Program-made: the position numbers and the translations under genes | Notes under the pieces: model-generated | Told to the model about the DNA's origin: nothing | The model's input: only the letters and a program-made list of their open reading frames with translations | Databases searched by the model: none | Assembly: GCA_024663395.1 (NCBI GenBank) | Contig: JANFAH010000023.1 | Coordinates: forward strand, 124,001-188,000 | DNA: 64,000 bases | Reading direction: 5' to 3' | From: Pisolithus tinctorius | Lineage: Eukaryota > Basidiomycota > Agaricomycetes > Boletales > Pisolithaceae | In this document: positions 55,501 to 64,000 of the stretch, piece by piece | How positions within the stretch are numbered: position 1 is the stretch's first letter | Layout of the letters: each line of letters opens with the position of its first letter

Positions 55501-56036
55501 CCATGGTCCAAGAACTTCTTGGGACTGCTGGCTTTGGGTCAATTTTCCAAAGCCTGCAATATCTGAATCCACTCAAGGCTCAAGAATTCTGGCAAGGACA
55601 CATGACAGCTGAGCTCAATCCATATGCAGTGCAGTCACTGCATTCTACATCAACCATAGCCTATTCAGAATGGGCAAGGTTGGAGCAGCAGCATGCCCTA
55701 GACAAGATGGCTAGGCATGTGAGGAAGTTTGCAAAGAAGAAGCCATCTTGCATCCTCCCCCAACCTGATGATGGATCTGACAGTAAGGGCCCAAGTACAT
55801 CAATGGGTTTGTGTCTTTATTATGAATTTTAGTATACATGTATACTAAAATGATGGATTTTTAGCACAAAGGCAGCAATTGCTGCCCTCCCCCCAGTGCA
55901 TCACATCATGCATTGAATGTGCATGATGAATCTTCTGCCCACAGTGGGCCATCTGGTTCAGGTAATAAAATTTATTGACAATTTTAGTATACATGTATGC
56001 TAATGTGCATATCACACCCCAGATACAGTGACTCCA
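52533..56036 (+). pseudogene. Element B: intron-rich ParB-like gene related to element A, truncated at the 3' end
   Basis: Tiny first exons (52533-52550; 52616-52630) are separated by introns GTAGGT...CTAG and GTAAGT...CAAG. The body starts near 52752 and contains GPQNHMMGEAIQVGID, then EMFLINGNHH and KAMWLVKFFDLS, which align in order with FLNGNHHRE and CCWLVHFIDMGE of element A. Next come LFLAIFKPMLSVLDFLASPI (A: VFTFLAAPI), a long helical segment SPTDVTWPVLDNLIVKLQW, GLAKLFTNDWEKKQKDQIKP and HVKLDGTKPSLAQPKVSIAA. A region of about 150 aa (54970-55376) leads to the basic C-terminus DKMARHVRKFAKKKPS. A few stops and frame changes are present. The gene is cut near 56036 by a repeat. Confidence 0.55.
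52700..56005 (+). repeat. Intron-borne palindromes of element B (half-site TTTAGTATACA)
   Basis: A 22-24 bp palindrome made of TTTAGTATACA and its complement occurs at 54361-54382 and, extended to 24 bp, at 55827-55850. A perfect variant with half-site ATTAGTATACA is at 53325-53346. Slightly changed copies are at 52709-52730, about 55389-55410 and 55982-56002, and a more degenerate one is near 53722-53737. All lie in stretches read as introns. The right half contains TACTAA, the fungal branch-point-like sequence, and an AG acceptor follows within 10-60 bp. Confidence 0.85.
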
Positions 56037-57807
56037 AAAACCCTTTCAATGTTTGCTCTAAATGGAGTGTGTGAAGTGTAGTGCAAAAGGGGGTGGGAAT
56101 TTTGCTTTGCATCTCTAGGACCAAATTTAGTACTTTCTCTTGGCTACAGAATGGTACTTTTGTCATGTGATTTGGCTAACAAGCAGTGGAGATATTGTTG
56201 ATTTAAAACTGCAATACCATTGAAAGGGTTTTTTCACTTTTGAATTGAAAAGGGTATTTGGAAAACCAGAAGCTGAGATCTCAGGGGGGGTGGGAAAATA
56301 TGATTACATAATCAACCACATGATCTTCCAGATGATTTGTCAGCATGTAAACAATGACAAACATTGAATTTGTACCATTAAACCTCCCTCTTTTACTACA
56401 ACTCATGAAATCATCTCTCTGGCTCACATGGTCATTTTCTCAGGGAAATATTATCAAATACTAGTGCCCACTACTGTACCACCAGTATAACATGTTCTCA
56501 GGACCATCAGTCCCTTAAAAAACAAAAACCTGCTGCCAGTCAATCCCTGCACTGTTTCCCCACCCATGCCTGATGTATTCTGGGACTAATCAATGCTTGG
56601 AAGGCTTAAAATGTTATGGAGGTCAATCTGGCACTTCAGAACATGATGGACAAACAAATCCCCTCTTAACCAATGCATTTCTGGCCAAAGGACACTGATA
56701 TGTAGGTTAGGGCAAGACAAAATCCTCTTTACCCTTGGGTGTCATCAGAAGGATATGCTACTGAGCAGCCATGGAGTAGAATCCTGTGCTTCCATCTGGC
56801 CCTGATTATTGCCTTTGGTCACATGTGACCAAATAACCATTCCCCAGTCATCCAAAGTTCAGATTAGAGCAAGATCTAGTGAACCCTCTTAAGGTGCTTG
56901 GAGCACAAGGAGGTTTTGTCTTGCCCTGATCTCCATACCAGCATCCCTTGGCCAGAAATGCATTGGTTAAGAGGGGATTGAGGTCAATCTGGCACTTCGG
57001 AGCATGATGGACAAACTATCCCCCTCTCAACCAATGCATTTCTGGCACAGGGACAGTGGTATGGAAGTCAGGGCAAGACAAAATCCTCTTTACCCCTGGG
57101 TGTCATCAGAAGGATATGCTACTGAACTACCATGGAGCAGAATCCTGTGCTTCCATCTGGCCCTGAATATTGCCATTGGTCACATATAACCAAATAATCC
57201 TTCCCCAGTCATCTACAGTTCAGATTAGAGCAAGATCTAGTGAACCCTCTTATCGTGCTCAGAGCACAAGGAGGTTTTGTCTCACCCCAACTTCCATACC
57301 AGTGTTCCTGTGCCAGAAATGCATTGATTGAGAGGGGGATAGTTTGTCCATCATGTTCTGAAGTGCCAGATTGACCTCCATAACATTTTAAGCCTTCCAA
57401 GCATTGATTAGTCCCAGAATACATCAGGCATGGGTGGGGAAACAGTGCAGGGATTGACTGGCAGCAGGTTTTTGTTTTTTAAGGGACTGATGGTCCTGAG
57501 AACATGTTATACTGGTGGTACAGTAGTGGGCACCAGTATTTGATAATATTTCCCTGAGAAAATGACCATGTGAGCCAGAGAGATGATTTCATGAGTTGTA
57601 GTAAAAGAGGGAGGTTTAATGGTACAAATTCAATGTTTGTCATTGTTTACATGCTGACAAATCATCTGGAAGATCATGTGGTTGATTATGTAATCATATT
57701 TTCCCACCCCCCCTGAGATCTCAGCTTCTGGTTTTCCAAATACCCTTTTCAACTCAAAAGTGAAAAAACCCTTTCAATGGTATTGCAGTTTTAAATCAAC
57801 AATATCT
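56037..57807. mobile_element. Giant palindromic foldback element, about 1.6 kb, with an internal direct duplication
   Basis: The left arm (about 56190-56680: GATATTGTTGATTTAAAAC, AAACCAGAAGCTGAGATCTC, GGAGGTCAATCTGGCAC) is repeated inverted on the right (about 57325-57807). The central part is duplicated in direct orientation: GGGCAAGACAAAATCCTC and GTGTCATCAGAAGGATATGC occur near 56715/56752 and 57072/57109, an offset of about 357 bp. The centre matches the core of the foldback element at 5.9-6.3 kb. A short unassigned flank (56037-56189) starts with CCCTTTCAATG, which also occurs inside the arms. Confidence 0.75.
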
Positions 57808-58425
57808 ATGTTCTGAAGTGCCAGATTGACCTCCAAAACATTCTCAGCCTTCCAAGTACTGATTAGTCCCAGAACACATCAGGCATGGGGGGGGAAACAG
57901 TCCAGGGAATGACTGACAGCAGGTTTTTTAAGGGACTGATGATTCTGAGAGCATGTTATACTGATGGCACTGTGGTGGCCACCAGTATTTGATAAGAATT
58001 CCTTCAGAAAATGACCATGTGAGCCAGAGAGATGATTTCATGAGTTGTGGAAAAGAGGGAGGGTTAATGGTACAAGTCCAATGTTTGTCATTGTTTACAT
58101 GCTGACAAATCATCTGGAGGATCATGTGGTCTATTATGTAACCATATTTTCCCATCCTTCATGCCCTTAATCCCATCAAAAGGTCACTTTTCACTATTTC
58201 ACCAGTCAGGGACAAAAGCGTTGCAATGCACTTTTCAGAAAGAATAGGGTGTATCTTGGCATGTATTGCATTGTTTGGACTGAACCTTAGTTCTCTGGAA
58301 AGCTTAGAGTCACCCCTTTCCAATGGTATATGTATCATGATTATCTGTGCAGAATAGCCTGAGCTACATCAGCAGAAAGTCACACCTCATAAACATTGCA
58401 ATGCTGTTGTCCCTCACTGTATACT
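57808..58425. mobile_element. Half copy of the foldback repeat
   Basis: It follows directly after the palindrome and is nearly identical to 43666-44275 (CCAGATTGACCTCC, CCTGTTTTTTAAGGG-type text, then GACAAAAGCGTTGCAATGC). Only one arm and the distal part are present. One site keeps a CpG (GCGTTG at 58218) where the other copy has CATTG. Confidence 0.75.
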
Positions 58426-58439
58426 CAATTTATTTATAT

Positions 58440-58905
58440 GGGTTGGTTACACATTGCATTAGGTGGTTGCACTTGCTGACTAATGGTTGCACTCTCTCTG
58501 ATAGCACAAGATACATGTATCATAAGAGCAATGGAGGTTGCACTTGCTGACTAAGGGTTGTGCTCTCCCCATTTTATGGTTGCACTTGCTGACTAAAGGT
58601 TGTGCTCTCTCCTGTAGTGCAAGATACATGTATCATAAGAGCAATGGAGGTTGCACTTGCTGACTAAGGGTTATGCTCTCCCCATTTGGTGGTTGTGCTC
58701 ACTGACTAAAGGTTGTGCTCTCTCCTGTAGTGCAAGATACATGTATCATAAGAGCAATGGAGGTTGCACTTGCTGACTAAAGGTTGTGCTCTCCCCATTT
58801 GGTGGTTGCACTCACTGACTAAAGGTTGCACTCTCCCCATTTGGAGGTTGCACTCACTGACCAAAGGTTGTGCTCTCCCCATCTGGTGGTTGTGCTCTGG
58901 TAGGA
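58440..58905. repeat. Minisatellite with units of 35-40 bp and higher-order repeats of about 110 bp
   Basis: The unit is GGTTGCACTTGCTGACTAA(A)GG followed by TTGTGCTCTCCCCATTTGG. Some units are replaced by CTCTCCTGTAGTGCAAG, ATACATGTATCATAAGAGCA and ATGGA, giving a longer period. On the minus strand it reads as repeats of QMGRAQPLVSECN within the open frame at 58706-59158, which may or may not be coding. Confidence 0.8.
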
Positions 58906-60660
58906 TGGGGCATCCTTCTTGGATCAGAAGGATAGGCAGATCAGTGAATTGATGATCAAAAGGTGGGGAAGAAGAGAAAGCTGGGGTATAGTGGGAACAA
59001 ACAGGTGAACTCTTTGAAGGACAGTTGCCTGATAGGAGGATTGGGTCTTCACTTGGAAAGGGAGGCTGGGGGCATTGAGTGAGATCAATTTCTGGCAGCC
59101 CACTCTTCATAGGAGGAGATACCCACTTAACCTTTGACAACATGTTCTGTCTAGTCAACTTTGTCCTTCAGCACAGATGCATCAGTTAAAATGCAATCTG
59201 GCCAGCAAGGGAGTGTGATCAAGGAAGGGATAGGATCCTTGGTCAGTTTCAATTGGCACAATTTTGTGGGATTGGACGATGACAATGTATTAGTGAACAG
59301 CATCTTGCACTCATCAGTGATGGTAGATCATATGTATGCTGCTGCATTACATGGGACATTGAGGAGGAATGGATGGTATGCTGCATGATGGCATCTTCAA
59401 CAATGCATAACTGAGCAAGTGTCCAGTAAGCATGGGATTTGGATGATGGCATGCTTGTGGCCCATTCAAATGTATGGAATGTGAGGAGTAGCTGACCATG
59501 GAATGCATTGCAAGTGACATTGGATTCAACTTTGGAAATATGCATCCAAGGCTGAAGGAGAGCAACAGGCATATTTGCAGACTTAGGGATTGCACATGCA
59601 CTATCCTGTAGGAGTTGCTGCATGTATTGTGCACTGCCCTTGTGAGAGGAGGGAAGGATGACCATGTAACCAACATCTGCCATGTCTGCATGATGATCAT
59701 TTGCCAATCTATCCTGAAGCCCCCCATACAACTCAACTCTAAGTTTTTTCTGGTTGTTGGCAGCCCAAGTGAGGTTGGACTGGACATTGTCAAGTACAGG
59801 AGGGTTATGCAGGGTCCCTCTCTGTTGTCATCTCCTATGCTGCTGACAGCAATTCTCATGATCATGCTCAAAGTTTGCCTGTAGTGCAGCTGCATAGTCA
59901 ATGCAGGGTAGTGTGTCAGCAACAGGAAATTGCTGTGGATGGGGTTGTGGATTATGTACAAAGTATTTTACATCCATCCTTGGTTGTGGGGGAGGGGGGA
60001 CACATGGCATAGGTGTCACATGCACTGAGCTTCATTGTGCCCAATAAGGTGTTGTGGTATACCAGGATATTGGGCAACTGGGACAGGTGCATGATTCTGA
60101 TTTCATATTTATTTTTCATTGGTTAGCTTTGGTATGAAACTGGAGATGTAGACATGTACACACCAAAAATCCAGCAGGCAGATTTGTTTCTGCAAAATCT
60201 GGTTGAGGTGGGTGGATCTGGTACAACATGCTGAGGATGATGATGATTGCATCTACTTGGGGATGTCATCTGAAGCCAATTGAGTTGGTCTTGCTCATGC
60301 TCTGCAGCACACTCCCTTTCTGGAGTATGGGGATCATTCCTAACCAAAGCCTTTAATTAGCCACATAGCTGACAGTGTACTGTACACACTCACTGTCTTG
60401 CCATATTGTCCATTTGGGCAGCTTTTTATAAAAAATATGATAGGAATAGCAATTGTATGATGCAACCTTTGGACAATGTGCACATGCATCCCAATCAGAC
60501 CAACATAAATCACAGTCTCCTCTCATGTATCACTCACTCAAGTAAGCTGATGACAGGGCTGCAGGGGAAGGATTCACACTCAAATTATGTAGTGCAGCAG
60601 CCTGTATCTCAGTTGTGTATTGTGTATCAGTTGTCTCAAGTTTGCCTTCCCCCACAGTAG
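58906..60660 (-). pseudogene. Unrecognised minus-strand coding remnant
   Basis: Minus-strand frames run through the region: MVRNDPHTPERECAAEHEQD (60347), then MYGGLQDRLANDHHADMADV with HKGSAQYMQQLLQDSACAIP and CNAFHGQLLLTFHTFEWATS (59731-59249), and MTRQNMLSKVKWVSPPMKSG (59158). Several frames are open at once, and expected Arg positions are often Cys or His. No family is recognised. The segment at 58905-58925 repeats text from near 2228-2262 in the opposite orientation. Confidence 0.25.
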
Positions 60661-60965
60661 GAAAAGGCCTTTGTTTGGTCAACTTTGCCCCCTTGTGCAA
60701 GAGGTGTGAGTTTTACTGTCCACAATTGTGCATTCTGGGGCATTTTGGGGACTTATAACTGTGCCCCACTACACAGAATCCTACCAAAGTACTACACTTT
60801 TGGTAGGGTCTTGATAGTCAAAAAAGCAGACTCTACACTACACTTATTAGTCAGCTAACTACACAACACAATGCTACACTTTTGGTAGTCACTTGATAGT
60901 CTAGTAGTAGTCAAAAAAGCAGACATAATACTACACTTTCATTAGTCAAGCAAAGATGAGATCTG
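60661..60965. repeat. Harbinger-type subterminal repeats
   Basis: AGTCAAAAAAGCAGAC occurs near 60817 and 60907, with TACACTACACTTATTAGTC and CTACACTTTTGGTAG around it. This is the complement of the motif to the right of the decayed transposase at 26.0-26.1 kb (GTCTGCTTTTTTGACTA). It could be the left end of a Harbinger element or a solo end. Confidence 0.6.
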
Positions 60966-62030
60966 ACAGCCAAGACAAAATTACTACATTGTGTCAAAGT
61001 CACACAACACCCTGGACTTCCTCTTAGGGTAGAGTAGGAGCAGGTTGGGCTGTGGAGTACAGAGGTCAAAGTCTGAAGCAATTCTGACCACTGGGTGGCA
61101 AGATATGCAATGAACAAGGAGCAGAGGAGTATGGAGGGAAGTTTTGGAGACAAAGGTCAGAGTCAGAGGTTGGAGTTTGGATGGGAGGGTGTCAGGTTCA
61201 GCTAGTGCACTGCCCCCTTGCGCAAGCTCAGCCCTCATATTTCAGAGGCAGAGCAGACTCAGAGGAGTGGAGAAAAAACTCTAGAAGGAACCCAGAGGGA
61301 GTCAGAAGTGGGGACTTTATTGTTGATATTTGTACTGATTACATCAGAGTACTACATGGCCTTATATACAATGTGGGTCAAGGGTGGGGCAGTGTAGAAT
61401 GCAAACCAATAAGCATATAAGAGGTTAGCAGTACCTCTGACATAAGGGACAGAGGACAGGGATGACAGGGACCTTAACTGAGATGAGGGAACTACTACAA
61501 GGAGGGAGAGAGGGTAAATACTGAAGGAGTGGAAGAATGGAGAAAAACTGACACAGGGCAGATCCCTATCTGGAATGCAGGGTTGCAAGTCTGACATTTT
61601 GCTGAGCTGACCAAGGCCTCAGAGGAGGCACAGGTGAGTGGAAGTGGTTGGAATGTGGACAGGGGACCTCAGAGAGGTGTGGAGATGGTGTCAGGAGGGT
61701 TGGAGGAGTGTGGGAACATGTTGGAAGAGGGCAGAGAAGTGGGGGAACATGTCAGAAGAGGGCAGAGTAGGTGTTAGGGGCTTATGCCAATGTCATGGTC
61801 ATGACACATTGCCACATTGCCACATGGTTTTTGTTGTACAAAAGTGGAAGTTTTATATTACTTAGTGGAATACATGGAAATATGCAAAACACTTGAAATA
61901 CACAAAATACTCAAAATACTCGTTGACTATCAGTGATCTTTTTCATGTTCTCCCTTGAATATATGATGATCAATTCAACTGTCACAACTTCAAATCTGCT
62001 TACATATACATTTGCCTCATTCCAATATAA
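60966..62030 (-). other. Possible LTR-like region with minus-strand TATA box; limits unknown
   Basis: No gene is supported. A minus-strand TATA-like box (TGTATATAAGGCCATG) lies at 61357-61372. Repeats such as GGAACATGT(T/C)(A/G)GAAGAGGGCAGA appear near 61710 and 61747. I could not find terminal repeats or target duplications. CpG becomes frequent only from about 62037. Confidence 0.3.
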
Positions 62031-62234
62031 TAGTGGCGCTCAAGGTGGCTTTGGAAGTGCTCTGGAATCGCGCTGCTGCTGCTATAAAATTTGACTCCGA
62101 CATGCCAGCACTGCTTGACTAGCAATACATGTAGTTACTTATCCTGGAAGATACATGTCAAATAACATAGCAAACTCGCATTAATGCATTGTACATGATC
62201 GATAAACATCTACCCATCATTCAAGAGCTACCAG

Positions 62235-63775
62235 ATGCCCCGGAAATCTGTCCACCAAGATCTGCTCAAACAGCTGGACGAGACTAGCCTTCATGTTGCG
62301 ATAGCAAGGCTTGAAAATGCACGATGTGGAGTTGACGGTAGCAGCTCAGAATCTATGTCAATGTCGCTGAGTTCAGGCTCCAGCTCCCCCACAACTCTCT
62401 TCTTCATCACTCCGCCATCGTCGGTCACTCTGATCCTGTCAGATTTCGAATCCAGCGCCTCTGATGACACAGACTCCACAGCTGAGCACGATGGGCATTA
62501 CGCTCGGCTGCTAAACGCGATCATGGCTCTCAGAGATGAAGTAGAGCATGCGCGTATCCTTGAGAGACCTGAGATGCCAATGATGCGGGCATCTCAGCTG
62601 TGCCTCCTTGAACATTTCGCGGATCATTGGCCCCACCTGTTTCGAAAGCGCCTTCGTGTAGACCCACCAATTTTTGATTGCATTCTGGATCAGATTAGTG
62701 GACACGCGATATTCCAAAGCAATTCCGAAAACTGTCAGCTGGCAGTCGCAGTCCAGTTGGCGATCTTCCTTTTCCGCACAGGGCATTATGGAAATGCGGC
62801 GTCGCCTGAGGATGTAGCACAGTGGGCCGGTGTTAGCGTTGGCTCAGTTGTCAATTGTACGAACCGTGTGATGGTAGCTATACCGGATGAGCACGATAGA
62901 TTCATCAATATTCTGTCTGAAGACTCGCAGGAGATGGAGAGAGCGCGGGTTTTCACTGAGTCATGCACCTGTTCAGCCTGGAGGAATGGCGTGTTTGCCG
63001 CTGATGGTTCGAGTATTCCCCTCTTTGAGAAACCACATATCTTCGGGGAAACGTTCTATGATAGAAAATCTAGGTACCCGTTGAACTGTCAGGTGTGTAC
63101 TCAAACACTGAGTGCGAACAGCAGAAGAAACTTACCGAGATAGCTTATTGTTTTGCCGCACAATCTTCTTGTCGTGGACTATGGACTTGGACATCCAGGA
63201 AGCGTCCATGATGCGTGGGCCTTCCAGGGGACTCACATCGCTTCAAATCCTATGCAGTTGATTCCATGCGATCATTGGACGTGGGCGGACAGTGCATACC
63301 CATCGGAGACGTGGTGTGTTGTCCCCTTCAAAAAACCTAAAGGTGGGAGATTATCTCGAGATCAGAATGTGTATAACAAGTACCTTTCAAAGGTACGCAC
63401 CTAGTTTTGCCGCAGTATATTGGCTGACAGCTTTGGAAGATCCGCATACGAGTTGAACATGCATTTGCTGCCTTGAAAGGGCGCTTTCAAAGCCTCCGTG
63501 AAGTGCGTCTGAAAATCCGGACGGAGAAAGATATGAAAGTCACGATTTACTGGGTGCTTTGTTGCATCATCCTACACAACATGATCATCCAGTTTGAGGA
63601 GGAAATGGACGATACGATTGAGCGTTCAACTGACTGGGCGGTCAACAAAGGAAGCGGCCTTGATGATGGGGATGGAATTGCTGCGGTGGAGGCTGTGGAG
63701 ACTGTTGGTCAGCGATTTCGAACAAAGCTATTGGATCAGTTGTTTCAACATCTCGGACGGGAACGAACCCATTAA
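62235..63775 (+). CDS. PIF/Harbinger DDE transposase, intact, 483 aa in three exons
   Basis: The ATG at 62235 opens exon 1 (to 63092), followed by exons 63144-63392 and 63431-63775. All exon lengths are multiples of three, and introns of 51 and 38 bp have GT/AG ends. The protein has a Ser-rich acidic N-terminus and a helical region with RVDPPIFDCILDQISGHAIF. A helix-turn-helix-like segment EDVAQWAGVSVGSVVNCTNR comes before the DDE_Tnp_4-type catalytic domain. The triad is D257 (FAADGSSIP), D309 (GLGHPGSVHDAW) and E378 (IRVEHAFAALKGRF). It cuts and pastes the element DNA in the nucleus, normally at TTA/TAA sites. The frame has no lesion, and CpG is abundant, unlike the copy at 24604. Harbinger elements usually need a partner SANT/Myb-like protein; none is found next to it here. 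Confidence 0.9.
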
Positions 63776-64000
63776 TAGCGGTTGTGGGAGACGGTAGTAT
63801 TAGCAAGATGAAAAAAATACATTCACCATATGTACATCTTGCGAGAGAATAGCGGAAACACGAATATGACGCGAGTACATAGTGGGAACGCGCCAGAGAT
63901 GGATACAGCAGGGAAGTGTGAGTAAAAACTTGGCCACGACAAGATAAACCTATGCAGCAGGAGGGGTTGTGTCCAAATCGGCCTTCATGAGTTTTGCAAG
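63776..64000 (+). other. 3' flank of the intact Harbinger gene, CpG-rich
   Basis: There is no gene in the last 225 bp. The sequence keeps CpG at high density (GACGCGAG, GGAACGCGCC). I did not find a terminal inverted repeat matching the left side, so the element or host sequence continues beyond the window. Confidence 0.5.

Noticed and set aside
62030..64000. Terminal inverted repeats of the intact Harbinger element
   Set aside because: Candidate pieces (GTGGCGCTC near 62033, GGAACGCGCC near 63887) do not align convincingly, and the right end probably lies outside the window.
1..64000. tRNA, rRNA or small RNA genes
   Set aside because: I found no cloverleaf with the conserved T-arm sequence, no rRNA-like blocks and no convincing snRNA core. 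A covariance-model search would be needed to exclude degenerate ones.

Overview
The window reads as a repeat-rich chromosomal segment of a basidiomycete fungus, most likely an Agaricomycete. The evidence is a KDZ (Kyakuja-Dileera-Zisupton) transposase of the basidiomycete type, introns mostly of 45-110 bp with GT/AG ends, PIF/Harbinger, Tc1/mariner and Ty3-type elements, and paired Cys-rich DNA-binding proteins of the Cys6 sort. I see no housekeeping gene, tRNA or rRNA. Nearly everything is a transposable element or a remnant, often nested. Most of it (about 2.1-62.0 kb) is almost free of CpG, with TGA or ATG where CGA or ACG is expected and CAN where Arg CGN is expected. That is the signature of cytosine methylation and deamination. 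Three stretches keep CpG: the two ends (1-2.1 kb and 62.0-64.0 kb) and a solo LTR at 27.0-27.7 kb.

Layout, left part. A 233-bp direct repeat and a truncated KDZ transposase (minus) fill 1-2.1 kb. Tandem repeats and the 5' region of a zinc-finger element follow to 3.35 kb, then a hairpin-rich stretch to 4.24 kb. A 1.58-kb foldback element with Tc1-type ends (4242-6898) is split by a 1069-bp solo LTR. LTR-like unit X1 follows (6971-8564). A decayed SNF2-type helicase gene (9299-12456) is cut off by zinc-finger/ParB-like element A (12.45-18.7 kb). An acidic multi-exon gene of unknown family (20.6-23.7 kb) is interrupted by a nearly intact Tc1/mariner element (21962-23567). A decayed Harbinger element (about 24-26.7 kb) and a minus-strand Ty3/gypsy pol remnant (26.7-29.3 kb) follow; the pol holds two solo LTRs with clear 5-bp target duplications.

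Layout, right part. A Harbinger-type MITE (29.35 kb) precedes a SANT/trihelix-like gene that runs into LTR-like unit X5, then X2 and X3 (31.9-36.05 kb). Two tandem Zn-cluster-like genes (39.4-41.9 kb) and the 5' part of a third zinc-finger element, C (42.0-43.0 kb), follow. Then come a foldback repeat, X4 (44.4-46.2 kb), an unrecognised decayed gene (46.4-50.4 kb), a second gypsy fragment (50.6-51.2 kb), element B (52.4-56.0 kb, related to A), a giant palindrome (56.2-57.8 kb), a minisatellite (58.4-58.9 kb) and an intact 483-aa, CpG-rich Harbinger transposase (62235-63775).

The most unusual signal is in elements A and B. Their proteins are related and share a ParB-like NGNH region, and each is cut by many small introns. 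Nearly every intron of A carries one palindrome (AAGCAACTGGTTGCTT and variants) close to its 3' end. Introns of B carry an entirely different palindrome (half-site TTTAGTATACA) in the same place. The A motif also occurs in the 5' regions of this family. I propose a family of elements with element-specific palindromes spread through introns and promoter, possibly the binding sites of the encoded protein or a splicing signal. This is inference and needs testing.
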